Part shown: in pieces, positions 15,694 to 24,369 of the stretch
Layout of the letters: each line of letters begins with the position of its first letter
Numbering within the stretch: position 1 is the stretch's first letter
NCBI RefSeq assembly: GCF_039543565.1
Contig: NZ_BAABJZ010000094.1
Location: 1 to 64,000 of the forward strand
Direction of reading: 5' to 3'
DNA: 64,000 nt
DNA from: Ferrimonas pelagia
GTDB taxonomy: Bacteria > Pseudomonadota > Gammaproteobacteria > Enterobacterales > Shewanellaceae
Program-made: the position numbers and the translations under genes
Notes under the pieces: model-generated
What the model was told of the DNA's origin: nothing
The model's database searches: none
What the model saw: only the letters and a program-made list of their open reading frames with translations

Positions 15694-17826
15694 CTAGAGC
15701 ACAATCCCACGCCGCCGCAATAACGCCTGGGTGTCCGGCGCCTTGCCGCGGAAATTGCGATACAAGGTCATCAACTCGTCGGTGTTGCCCTGACTCAGGA
15801 TCGCCCGGCGAAACGCCTCCCCCTGCGATCGGCTCAAGCCGCCTTGCGCCTGCACATGGGCAAAGGCATCCGCGGCGAGGATCTCACTCCACAGATAGGC
15901 GTAATACGTGGCGGAATAACCCCGTGCAAACACGTGACCAAAGTAGGTCGAGCCATAGCGAGGCGGCACGAACGGCAGAGCAACACCATGGCGAGACAAC
16001 ACCTCAGCCTCAAAGCCCGCCACATCGGTAACACCATGGTCTGCCGTCAAGCTATGCCACTCCAGATCCAGCAGCGCCGCGGCCAGATACTCCAAGGTAT
16101 CAAACCCCTGATTGAACCGCTCTGCGGCCACCGCCCGCTGCAGCAGGGCCGACGGGATCGGCGTCCCGGTTTGATGGTGGCGAGCATAGCGGCCGATCAC
16201 CTCGGGATGAAATCGCCAGTCCTCCTGAAATTTAGAGGGGAATTCAGCAAAGTCCCGTGACACCGCCGTCCCAGACAGGCTGCGATAGCGGACATCCGAC
16301 AGCAAGCCGTGCAGCGCATGCCCCATCTCATGGAACAGCGTCTTCACCTCGCGCAGAGTGAGCAACTGCGGCTCGCCATCGGCGGCGCGCTGCAGGTTGG
16401 CGACATTCAGCACCACCGGCCGACTGCCCTGCTGGTGCGACTGATGCACCAGATTGGCCATCCAGGCGCCACCGCGCTTGCCCGGCCGGGCAAAGTAGTC
16501 ACCGTAAAACAGCCCCAAAGGGCGCTCATCATGATCAATCACCTCGTACACCCGCACATCCGGGTGGTACACCGGCAGATCCGTGCGCCGCTCGAACCGC
16601 ACCCCGAACAGCTGTGTCATGGTGAAGAACACTCCTTGCTCCAGCACTCGGTCAAACTCCAGATACTGGCTTAGCTCATCGCTGTCGTACTGATAACGCT
16701 CGCGCCGCAACCGCTCGGCGTAATAAAACCAATCCCAGGGCTGCAGTTCATGGTCGCCGCCGTCCAGTGCGATCTGCTGCCGCAGCTGTTGCGCTTCCCG
16801 CTCAGTATTGGCCCGTACCTGTGGCACCATAGAGCTCAGCAGCGCCGCCGCCGCGGTCGGGGTTTGCGCCATCTGCTTATCGAGTCGATATTCGGCCCAG
16901 CTTTGATAGCCCAACAGGGCGGCCTTTTCCGAGCGCAGCGCCATCAATGACAAGATCACCTGACGATTATCAAACGGCGCCTCGCTGCCCCGCTGGGCCG
17001 ACGCGCGCCACAATTGCGCTCGCAAGGCTCGGTTGTCTAACTGACTGAGCAGCGGCTGCCGGGTCGTGCTGCTGAGCCGGAGCAGATACCGCCCAGGCTG
17101 ACCGGCCTCTTGCGCCGCCCGCGCAGCGGCGCGGATCTGCCGCTCGCTCGCCCCCGCCAGGCACGCCACATCATCTACCCAGACCGCCGCCGCTTCGGTG
17201 GCCGCCAGCAGATGTTCGCCAAATTGATTGGTTAACTGGGCGATCTCGCCATTAAGCTCACGCACGCGCGCTTGTTCAGCCTCATTGAGCCGGGCGCCGG
17301 TGCGGACAAAACGCTGATGGGTCTGCTCCAACAAACGCCGATCCTCCCTCTGCCAACCCTGACTGGGTACCATTAAGCTATCGAGCCGGGCAAACAAGGC
17401 ACGATCTTGATAGATCGCATCATTATGCTCGGAGAACCGCAGCGCATACTCCGCCTTCAGCGCCTGACGCTGAGCTTGACTCTCCACCGCCACCAGGTGA
17501 TTAAACACCCGCCGGGAGCGGCGCAGCAGCTCACCGCTGAGCTCCAGCGCCAATACCGTATTCTCAAACGAGGCGGGCTCTGGGTTCCCCAGAATAGCGG
17601 CGATCTCGGCCCGTTGAGCCGCCATGCCAGCGTCAAAAGCTGGGGCAAAGTGCCGATCATCGATCCGCGAAAAATCCGGGGCCTGATAAGCCAGCGGACT
17701 GACGCTGGCGAACGGATTGCTGTCCGATAGGGACGGGAGAGCCGGTACGCTGGGCTCTGGCGTGGCCGACGAATGGCCACATCCCACCAGCAACGACAGC
17801 GCCGCAAGCCAAACGAGCTTGTGCAT
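15694..17826 (-). CDS. M3-family zinc peptidase, lipoprotein (Dcp-like)
   Basis: A 710-residue peptidase of the M3 (thimet oligopeptidase/Dcp) family. A signal peptide with lipobox LLVGC (about residues 12-16) predicts membrane anchoring outside the cytoplasm. The catalytic HEMGHALHGL motif lies near residue 500, with the downstream glutamate helix present. Such enzymes cut short peptides, often removing C-terminal dipeptides. It is the downstream member of a tandem pair with the paralogue at 18000-20171; their sequences align along the full length. The intervening terminator suggests separate transcription. Confidence 0.9.
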   Translation of the reverse strand: MHKLVWLAALSLLVGCGHSSATPEPSVPALPSLSDSNPFASVSPLAYQAPDFSRIDDRHFAPAFDAGMAAQRAEIAAILGNPEPASFENTVLALELSGELLRRSRRVFNHLVAVESQAQRQALKAEYALRFSEHNDAIYQDRALFARLDSLMVPSQGWQREDRRLLEQTHQRFVRTGARLNEAEQARVRELNGEIAQLTNQFGEHLLAATEAAAVWVDDVACLAGASERQIRAAARAAQEAGQPGRYLLRLSSTTRQPLLSQLDNRALRAQLWRASAQRGSEAPFDNRQVILSLMALRSEKAALLGYQSWAEYRLDKQMAQTPTAAAALLSSMVPQVRANTEREAQQLRQQIALDGGDHELQPWDWFYYAERLRRERYQYDSDELSQYLEFDRVLEQGVFFTMTQLFGVRFERRTDLPVYHPDVRVYEVIDHDERPLGLFYGDYFARPGKRGGAWMANLVHQSHQQGSRPVVLNVANLQRAADGEPQLLTLREVKTLFHEMGHALHGLLSDVRYRSLSGTAVSRDFAEFPSKFQEDWRFHPEVIGRYARHHQTGTPIPSALLQRAVAAERFNQGFDTLEYLAAALLDLEWHSLTADHGVTDVAGFEAEVLSRHGVALPFVPPRYGSTYFGHVFARGYSATYYAYLWSEILAADAFAHVQAQGGLSRSQGEAFRRAILSQGNTDELMTLYRNFRGKAPDTQALLRRRGIVL

Positions 17827-17954
17827 AATTCTCTTCCTTGAAAAGGGGGGTGGATCCGACTATTGGGGCCGGTTTCGATCACAAACGACCATACCCGCAT
17901 TGTCACCGCACCAACAAGCGAAAAGCGGCCAAATGACGAAAATTAAGACAAACA

Positions 17955-17983
17955 AAAAAGCCAGCCAAATGGCCGGCTTTTCA
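17955..17983 (-). terminator. Terminator between the two M3 peptidase genes
   Basis: On the minus strand AGCCGGCC-ATTT-GGCTGGCT (one G-U pair) is followed by a long T run. It lies just after the stop codon of the upstream peptidase gene. Confidence 0.88.
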
Positions 17984-17999
17984 ATATCTTGCTAAGAAG

Positions 18000-20171
18000 T
18001 TACAGCAGGATCCCACGACGGATTAACAAGGCTTCTGTGGTGGGTTCGTCGCCCTTATAGGCCTTATAGGCTTCCATCAGATCCTGACTGTTGCCCACCG
18101 CCAAGATCTTGCGGCGGAACACTTCACCACTCTCCCGGCTCAACCCGCCATTGTCGCGGACAAAGGCAAAGGCGTCCGCCGCCAAGATCTCACTCCACAT
18201 GTAGGCGTAGTAACCGGACGAATAGCCGGTCGGCGAGGAGAAGATATGGTTAAAGTAGCTGGACTTGTAGCGCGGAGGAATGTGCGACAGTGCCACGCCA
18301 TTGCGCGCCAGTGCCCCTTGCTCAAACGCCGCGACATCGTCAATGCTTTGCTCCACACCGATGCTGTGCCACTCCATGTCGAGCAGCGCGGCCGACAAGT
18401 ACTCCAGGGTATTAAACCCCTGGTTGAACTTAGCCGCGGCCAACACCTTGGCCAGCAGATCGTCCGGGATCGGCTCACCGGTTTCATGGTGCTTGGCGTA
18501 GTTACCGATCACCTCTGGGTGGAATGCCCAGTCTTCCTGGAAGGTGGAAGGAAACTCGACAAAATCACGGGACACCGACGTGCCGGCCAGGCTCGGGAAG
18601 TTGACGTCGGAGAACAGGCCATGCAGGCCGTGGCCCATCTCATGGAAGATGGTGGTGGCCTCATCAAAGGACACCAACTGCGGCTGGCCTTCGGCGGCTT
18701 TAGGGATGTTCATCACATTGACGATCACCGGCTTATCCGCCAACAGGTGGCTCTGGCTGACAAAGGTGCTCATCCAGGCGCCACCACGCTTGCCCTCGCG
18801 GGCAAAATAGTCGGCGTAGAACAAGCCTAGGCTGGCGTTTTGTTCATCGAAGATCTCATAGGCGGTCACGTCATCGTGATACACCGGCAGATCCGGCCGC
18901 GGCTTGAAGCTGATCCCAAACAGGCGGTTCATGGTGTAGAACACCCCATCTTCCAGCACCCGATTAAACTCCAGATATTGGCTGACTTGGGCCTGATCCA
19001 GATTGTACTTCTGCTGACGTACCTTCTCGGCGTAATAGAACCAGTCCCAAGGGGCCAGCTCATGATCGACCCCTTCCGCCGCCATCATCGCCTTAATCGC
19101 TTCGGCCTCTTTATCAGCATTGGCCACCACCTTAGGCGCCATGGTGCCCAACAGATCCCGAACCGCTTCCGGGGTCTTGGCCATGGTGGTTTGCAGGATA
19201 TAGCTGGCCCAGTTGTCAAAGCCAAACAGAGCCGCCTTCTGGGCCCGCAGACTGGCGATGGATTGGATCACCGGCGTATTATCAAACTCACCACGGGTCG
19301 CCCGAGTGGCCGACGCGGTCCAGATCTGCTCGCGCAGCGCCCGATCCTGCAGATCGGTCAGGATCGGCTGGCGTGTGGTGTTGGTCAGGCTCAGCAAGTA
19401 CTGACCCTCCTGACCCGCCTTACTCGCGGCCGCCGCGGCCGCTTTGATCTGTCCTTGACTCAGACCTGCCAGCCGTGACACATCCTTCACCAGCACACCA
19501 TCCTGGCTGCTGGCTTTGAGCACGTTCTGACTGAACAGGTTGGTTTGTTCGGATAACTGCTTGTTGATCGCCCGCACCTGTAACTTCTGCTCCGGCGTTA
19601 GCTGGGCCCCCGCCATCACAAAGCGCTTATGGGTCACCTCCAGCAGACGCATCGCCTCGGCATTCAAGCCCAACTCGGCCCGGCGGGCGTGCAGGCTATC
19701 GATACGGGCAAACAGCGCGGCATTGAGGTAGATGTTGTCGGAGTGCTCGGCCATCTTGGGACCCATTTCGGTCGCCAGTGCCTGACGCGCATCATTGTTG
19801 GTCGACCCCAACAGGTTGTAGAACACACTGGTAACCCGCCCCAACAGGGCGCCGCTTTGTTCCATCGTGATGATGGTGTTGTCGAAAGTCGCCGGCTCCG
19901 GGTTGTTGGCAATCGCCTGCATCTCCGCCAACTGCTGTGCCATCCCCGCCACAAAGGCCGGCTTGAAATCGGCATCGCTGATCTGACTGAAATCCGGTGT
20001 TTTGTAATCTAGCGTGCTGACAGCGTAAAAGGGATTGCTGGCTGGCAGGCTGATGGCGCTGTCAGCAACGGACGATAAGCCAGGGGCGGGGGCGTTGGTA
20101 CTGCAAGCCGCAAGGGCCAGCACCAAGCCGGTGGCGATCAGGGTTGGGCGGACTCCCGACAAGTGAAACAT
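18000..20171 (-). CDS. M3-family zinc peptidase, lipoprotein (Dcp-like paralogue)
   Basis: A 723-residue M3 peptidase. The N-terminal signal has lipobox ALAAC (about residues 18-22) and then a Pro/Ala/Ser-rich linker, so the enzyme is probably tethered in the periplasm or on the outer membrane. The zinc-binding HEMGHGLHGLF motif is near residue 510 and the second-sphere region FNTLEYLSAALLDMEWH follows. It is paralogous to the next gene downstream. Two exported copies suggest a role in processing peptides taken from outside, consistent with a peptide-using marine bacterium (inference). Confidence 0.9.
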   Translation of the reverse strand: MFHLSGVRPTLIATGLVLALAACSTNAPAPGLSSVADSAISLPASNPFYAVSTLDYKTPDFSQISDADFKPAFVAGMAQQLAEMQAIANNPEPATFDNTIITMEQSGALLGRVTSVFYNLLGSTNNDARQALATEMGPKMAEHSDNIYLNAALFARIDSLHARRAELGLNAEAMRLLEVTHKRFVMAGAQLTPEQKLQVRAINKQLSEQTNLFSQNVLKASSQDGVLVKDVSRLAGLSQGQIKAAAAAASKAGQEGQYLLSLTNTTRQPILTDLQDRALREQIWTASATRATRGEFDNTPVIQSIASLRAQKAALFGFDNWASYILQTTMAKTPEAVRDLLGTMAPKVVANADKEAEAIKAMMAAEGVDHELAPWDWFYYAEKVRQQKYNLDQAQVSQYLEFNRVLEDGVFYTMNRLFGISFKPRPDLPVYHDDVTAYEIFDEQNASLGLFYADYFAREGKRGGAWMSTFVSQSHLLADKPVIVNVMNIPKAAEGQPQLVSFDEATTIFHEMGHGLHGLFSDVNFPSLAGTSVSRDFVEFPSTFQEDWAFHPEVIGNYAKHHETGEPIPDDLLAKVLAAAKFNQGFNTLEYLSAALLDMEWHSIGVEQSIDDVAAFEQGALARNGVALSHIPPRYKSSYFNHIFSSPTGYSSGYYAYMWSEILAADAFAFVRDNGGLSRESGEVFRRKILAVGNSQDLMEAYKAYKGDEPTTEALLIRRGILL

Positions 20172-20295
20172 TCGACGCTCCTTGTAAACACCGGCTCATC
20201 CTTGTCGAGCCGGTTCATCATTGTATTAAAAGAAAAAATTCCAAAACAGATTACACCGATGAGCAGATCCGCTGCTCACCGATTGGTAACAAAGT

Positions 20296-20330
20296 ATGTG
20301 TGTTCAATGAAAAGTAGACTGAACACACAT
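20296..20330. repeat. Perfect inverted repeat ATGTGTGTTCA / TGAACACACAT
   Basis: Eleven-base perfect arms flank a 13-base spacer in the gap between the M3 peptidase gene and yaiI. No T run follows on either strand. It lies downstream of yaiI and about 125 bp upstream of the peptidase start, so an operator or an RNA stem are both possible. Confidence 0.6.
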
Positions 20331-20378
20331 GGACAGGATCGCCGAGCGCCTGATCCGGCCGCGCCCAGGCGACACTGC

Positions 20379-20837
20379 TCAGCGCTGCAAACGGCGTAAG
20401 TAGCGGTCCAGCGCATTAGCAAAGGTTTGCCGCTCCTGCTGTGACAGCGGTGGTGGCCCGCCCGTCTGGACGCCGGAGCTGCGCAGCGTATCCATAAAGT
20501 CCCGCATATTGAGGCGGGCACGAACATTGTCTCTGGTGTAGAGCTCACCGCGCGGGTTGAGTGCCAGCGCCCCCTTCTCGATCACCTCGGCGGCTAGGGG
20601 AATGTCGGCGGTGACCACCAGATCGCCCGGGGCACAGCGGCGAACGATCTCATTGTCAGCCACATCAAAACCGGCACTGACCTGCACCGCGCGAATGACG
20701 GCGGAAGGCGGCGTCGGTATGTATTGATTGGCGATCAGGATCAGTGGGATCTGGGCACGCTCGGCGGCGCGAAACAAGACCTCTTTGATCACCTTCGGGC
20801 AAGCGTCGGCATCAACATAGATAGTGGGGCAGCTCAT
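20379..20837 (-). CDS. yaiI: YaiI/YqxD family protein (UPF0178, DUF188)
   Basis: A 152-residue UPF0178 protein with the family signatures IYVDADACPKVIKEV (residues 5-19), VTADIPLA (about 75-82) and GGPPPLS (about 125). The fold is related to PIN-type nucleases, with conserved Asp residues in the first motif, but no reaction is proven. It is cytoplasmic and preceded by a short gap to the Crp-like gene on the same strand. Confidence 0.9.
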   Translation of the reverse strand: MSCPTIYVDADACPKVIKEVLFRAAERAQIPLILIANQYIPTPPSAVIRAVQVSAGFDVADNEIVRRCAPGDLVVTADIPLAAEVIEKGALALNPRGELYTRDNVRARLNMRDFMDTLRSSGVQTGGPPPLSQQERQTFANALDRYLRRLQR

Positions 20838-20870
20838 GGTGGGTGCTCTACTGTAAAAAGACGCAGTGTA

Positions 20871-21686
20871 TCACCCCCAGCCGCCCTCCAGCGCCCTCGG
20901 TGGTTCGGCTATCCGCCCCTGAGCATTGAAAAACTGATGACGCACCACGTATTCACCGTAATAGTCATCCGTCATCAAGGCGCGCACCCCATCTATGTCG
21001 ATGACAGACAAGCTGCAATAGCTCTTTTGCACCAACCCTTTGCTCACCAGATCCCGCATTAAGCCATTAAAATATTGCCGGGTGGTTCCGGTGATCCGAC
21101 ACAACATGTCGTCACTGAATGGGATAGCGTGCAAGCCTCTATTGGCGAACGCATCATGCATCAGCAACAGAGCCAGATAGACAAAGTCCCTTTTACTCAA
21201 CATCTGCCGCAGCATCGCCAACTCCTCCAGCTGACTCGCGACAAATTGACTGTGCGCCCGAGCATAACGCTGCACGCCCTGACTCTGCGCTTTTAACCGC
21301 TTAAGCGCCTCGCTCGGTATCAAGCGAAATCGTACTGGCGTTAAGCACCGGTAGTGCAAGGGCAAATAGTAGAACAGCTCATTGCGCTCCAATTCAAACA
21401 CCATGCCACTGAGAAAGAGGTATGAGATCCCATCACGGCCATCCATCAGGGTGTACTCGCGCGCCAAGCAGCCCTGTTCGAGTTGGATCAATCCCCGATA
21501 CGCGTTATGCATGCCAAAGATCTCACCCTCGGCCAGTTCAACCCACTTGCCCGCTCGCTCCACCTCCGTCACGTCGTCCGCATCACAGCCGCAACGGATC
21601 AGCTGTTGCTGCCAACTGAGACCGGCCAAACGATTAGAACAAGTTAAGACAGAAGCAGCGATAGAAGACAAAAAGGGAAATACCAC
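20871..21686 (-). CDS. Crp/Fnr-type transcriptional regulator (divergent)
   Basis: A 271-residue protein with an N-terminal cyclic-nucleotide-binding-like beta-roll (about 45-150) and a C-terminal helix-turn-helix (PFSDDMLCRITGTTRQYFNGLMRDLVSKGLV, near 192-222). The expected cAMP phosphate-binding signature is not seen, and the N-terminal Cys residues (TCSN, RCGCD) are not arranged as in FNR, so the signal is unknown. The GTG start has no clear ribosome site and a later start is possible. It is divergent from the molybdopterin-fold fragment at 21881, whose promoter it could control. Confidence 0.7.
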   Translation of the reverse strand: MVFPFLSSIAASVLTCSNRLAGLSWQQQLIRCGCDADDVTEVERAGKWVELAEGEIFGMHNAYRGLIQLEQGCLAREYTLMDGRDGISYLFLSGMVFELERNELFYYLPLHYRCLTPVRFRLIPSEALKRLKAQSQGVQRYARAHSQFVASQLEELAMLRQMLSKRDFVYLALLLMHDAFANRGLHAIPFSDDMLCRITGTTRQYFNGLMRDLVSKGLVQKSYCSLSVIDIDGVRALMTDDYYGEYVVRHQFFNAQGRIAEPPRALEGGWG

Positions 21687-21880
21687 ATAGCAGCAGAAAT
21701 ATAACCATTAGACTACCGCCGTTGCTGGGTTCACGGTGTAGCAAAATGTAAAACTGTCGACCTGAGCCTTGTTGAGTGTCAACCAGATGACACTTGCCGC
21801 CCCTCTCACCCTCTACTCTGTGAAACATCTAACACTCAAGGCTTTTGAAGCCACAGATCAATTCAGCACGATAACATGCC
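21687..21880. promoter_or_regulatory. Divergent intergenic region with a short dyad
   Basis: This region carries the promoters of the Crp-like gene (minus) and the molybdopterin-fold gene (plus). A dyad AGTGTC-8-GACACT lies near 21774-21794 and could be an operator. No clear -10/-35 pair stands out. Confidence 0.4.
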
Positions 21881-22525
21881 ATGACTCAACAACGGATAGA
21901 ACTGCTCAGCGTCGTGCAAAACCGGATCTCGCCACTCGCGCCCAAACCGGTTACCGGTGATCTACTCCCCTTCACGGCGCTGTCCGCGCCTGACGCGCAG
22001 CCGAACGATCTCATCGTTATCTTTCATTGCCGGCACCAGCCACTGCCTCAGCTCAGCGCGCCGTCGCCGCAGGAGATCATCCTGCTCAGCCCAGAGCCAC
22101 ACCCGGAGCTTGGCACCCATATCGCCATCCAGGAGGGCAGCCACTGGGCTTTGATCGATGCGCTACTCTATGTCTGGCTGGTCGAGCTGGACAGCAGCCC
22201 GTTCGATCATCACTTCATCCAGCAACATGTTTATGGCTTCGCCGCCGAGCAAGCCCCGGCCAACAACGAGCTGCCCTGGCTCAGCGAAGCCGACAGCTAC
22301 CGCGGATATCTGCTGGGCTGGCCCGACGCCAAGCCCAAAACCGCTGAGTGGGCCGCCAAACTCACCGGACTGGAAAGCAGCCAGATCCGCGCCCTAGCAC
22401 TCACCCTGGCCGAGGCCAAAACACTGCGTGTTGTCACGGCCGATCCGGCGCTGCAACAGGCACAGCTACTGCCTCTACTGCGGGGCCACTTCCGCTCCCC
22501 TCCTTTGACCGCCCACAGCGCCTAA
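21881..22525 (+). CDS. Stand-alone fragment of a DMSO-reductase-type fold
   Basis: A 214-residue cytoplasmic protein resembling only a middle piece of molybdopterin oxidoreductases such as DmsA. DLIVIFHCRHQP corresponds to the family's 'vvlwG.NP' strand. IILLSPEPHPELGTHIAIQEGSHWALIDALLYVWL matches the 'IDPR...a..WipIrPGTDaAL' region. FIQQHVYGF, GYLLGW and KTAEWAAKLTGLESSQIRALA match the conserved stretch after it. There is no iron-sulfur domain, Mo ligand or C-terminal half. It may be a remnant, or a protein reused for another role. It faces a Crp-like regulator and precedes mscS by 77 bp. Confidence 0.6.
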   Translation: MTQQRIELLSVVQNRISPLAPKPVTGDLLPFTALSAPDAQPNDLIVIFHCRHQPLPQLSAPSPQEIILLSPEPHPELGTHIAIQEGSHWALIDALLYVWLVELDSSPFDHHFIQQHVYGFAAEQAPANNELPWLSEADSYRGYLLGWPDAKPKTAEWAAKLTGLESSQIRALALTLAEAKTLRVVTADPALQQAQLLPLLRGHFRSPPLTAHSA

Positions 22526-22602
22526 CCCCAGTAAAATTGGCAAAGCACTCAATTTATTACCATCTTTAAGACAGCGTATTGATCAATACAGGGAGTCTTG
22601 AG

Positions 22603-23472
22603 ATGGAAGAAAACGTAGAGCAAAGCTTGGTGCTATTGGAGCATATGGCCGAGAAAGGGGTGGAGCTTGCCCTCACCCATGGCCCTAAGCTGGTGTTGGC
22701 CTTCATGGTGCTGTTTGCCGGGCTTTGGTTTATCCGTGGTCTGGTCAAGGTCGTCGACAAGTCGATGGATCGCGCTAAGGTCGATGTCACCCTGCAGCGC
22801 TTTTTGCTCAGCATCATCAGCGTCGGCTTAAAGCTGATCCTCATTGTGATCTTTGCCTCGATGATCGGGGTCGAAACCGCTTCCCTGGTTGCCATGCTGG
22901 GTGCCGCCGGTCTGGCGATCGGCTTGGCGCTGCAGGGCAGCTTGGCCAACTTCGCCGGTGGCGTGCTGATCTTACTGTTCAAGCCCTTTAAGTTTGGCGA
23001 TGTGATCGAAGCCCAAGGCTTTGTCGGCCGGATCAAAGAGATCCAGATCTTCAACACCATACTGCTAACCATGGACAACCAAAAGGTGGTGATCCCCAAC
23101 GGCCTGCTCTCCAATGGTTGCGTCAAGAACCTGTTCTGCGAGCCCACCCGCCGCATCGATCTCACCTTTGGCATCGGTTACGACGACGATATCCACCTGG
23201 CCAAGGAGGTGCTGGCCAAAGTGCTCAGCGACGATCCGCGCATCATCAGCGAGCCGGCACCGGAGATCTTCGTCAGCGCCCACGCCGACAGCTCAATCAA
23301 TCTGCTGGTGCGCCCCTGGGTCAAGTCCGAGGACTTCTGGGAGGTGCATTTTGCCGTCATCGAACAGGTCAAGCTGGCGTTTGATCGCAACAACATCACC
23401 ATCCCCTACCCGCAGCGGGATGTGCATCATCACGGCCTGTCCGATCACCTGCAGGGGACCGACAGCATCTGA
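22603..23472 (+). CDS. mscS: Small-conductance mechanosensitive channel MscS
   Basis: A 289-residue inner-membrane channel that opens under membrane tension to release solutes on osmotic downshock. Three transmembrane helices cover about residues 20-125. The pore helix is AAGLAIGLALQGSLANFAGGVLILLF, rich in Gly/Ala. The beta domain follows (PFKFGDVIEAQG, VVIPNGLLSN) and then the C-terminal cytoplasmic cage. The ATG at 22603 follows GGGAG and gives the normal length; an upstream TTG at 22579 is less likely. It is a single gene with its own terminator. Confidence 0.93.
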   Translation: MEENVEQSLVLLEHMAEKGVELALTHGPKLVLAFMVLFAGLWFIRGLVKVVDKSMDRAKVDVTLQRFLLSIISVGLKLILIVIFASMIGVETASLVAMLGAAGLAIGLALQGSLANFAGGVLILLFKPFKFGDVIEAQGFVGRIKEIQIFNTILLTMDNQKVVIPNGLLSNGCVKNLFCEPTRRIDLTFGIGYDDDIHLAKEVLAKVLSDDPRIISEPAPEIFVSAHADSSINLLVRPWVKSEDFWEVHFAVIEQVKLAFDRNNITIPYPQRDVHHHGLSDHLQGTDSI

Positions 23473-23497
23473 GCCCCAAAGAATGCCTAGACACGCC

Positions 23498-23521
23498 AAA
23501 GCCCGCCGATTGGCGGGCTTT
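23498..23521 (+). terminator. Terminator of mscS
   Basis: AAAGCCCGCC-GAT(T)-GGCGGGCTTT forms a strong stem about 25 bp after the mscS stop, ending in a short T run. Confidence 0.8.
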
Positions 23522-23524
23522 GGC

Positions 23525-23896
23525 TAAGAGAAAATACGAATTTTAGCTTCGCCGTCGCTGCTGTTGTCCTACCACATTAGCCCTCTCCCACTGACGACCT
23601 TGTGCACTTATCCGCTGCAGGACGGGTTGATAAACCCATTCTCCCGCATCGTGATTCAGCACTCAGAACTCTCCACCCTTAGAAATCGTTAGAATGGCCT
23701 TCAGTGAGATCGAATAGCTTACGGTGATCCCGGCATGAAGTGTCCTTTGCACGCGACGACTGAGCTCACGGACAAGCTCGACGCTCGAAGTCCAAGATAA
23801 TGCGGGTTATCGCCTTAACCCAAAGGGTATTAAAAAAGCAGATAGAGACAAAAAGCCGCCCCAAAGGGCGGCTTTATCAAACCCAAGGTCACACAC
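23525..23896. other. 372-bp gene-free gap
   Basis: No reading frame is supported between the mscS terminator and the next minus-strand gene. The right end holds a Rho-independent terminator (23851-23876) for that gene. The remainder shows nothing I can name. Confidence 0.6.
23851..23876 (-). terminator. Terminator of the gene at 23897-24277
   Basis: The minus strand has a GCCGCCC-TTTG-GGGCGGC stem followed by TTTTT, about 20 bp past the stop codon. Confidence 0.88.
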
Positions 23897-24277
23897 TTAC
23901 TCAGCGTAAGAGGAATCCCAGTCACCGTAATTGGCGTCGCCCGCCAAGACAGTAAAGTCTGGTTGCGCGCCCAGAGCGGTCGTGACCACCCCCTGCACCA
24001 GCTCAATCACTTTATCCTGCGCTTCCTGCTCGGTGAAAAAGTTCACGGCAACATGATATCGGTTGTTGAAGTAAGCAATGAACAGATCCCAGCCGTGCTC
24101 ATTCTGCAGTTCGGTCAGGGCATCGTCCACGCCATCGAACTTCTCGATATCACCTTCAAAGCGAAACTCCACGCAGGTTTGCGCAAATGGGCCAATCGCG
24201 AATTTTTTCAGGTGACGTGGCTTGTGATGAGGCTTCTGCTCAACGGTAAACACGTTTTCAACGGCAATAACGGACAT
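23897..24277 (-). CDS. Conserved-looking protein of unknown function
   Basis: A 126-residue soluble protein with no signal peptide or membrane segment. It has a basic His/Lys-rich stretch near the N-terminus (KPHHKPRHLKK, about 15-25), a mixed alpha/beta core (VEFRFEGDIEKF, WDLFIAYFNNRYHVAVNFF) and an acidic end (DANYGDWDSSY). I do not recognise the family. An AAGGTA ribosome site precedes the ATG and a terminator follows, which supports a real gene. It is the last gene of a minus-strand series containing a heme-motif protein and a cytochrome relic. Confidence 0.6.
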   Translation of the reverse strand: MSVIAVENVFTVEQKPHHKPRHLKKFAIGPFAQTCVEFRFEGDIEKFDGVDDALTELQNEHGWDLFIAYFNNRYHVAVNFFTEQEAQDKVIELVQGVVTTALGAQPDFTVLAGDANYGDWDSSYAE

Positions 24278-24369
24278 GATGGATACCTTAATCTATCGAC
24301 TTCCCAAAAGGGGATGGCAGGAGGGTAAGACACCGGCTCGCTTTGCGCAACTCAAAGCCGTACCAGCGC

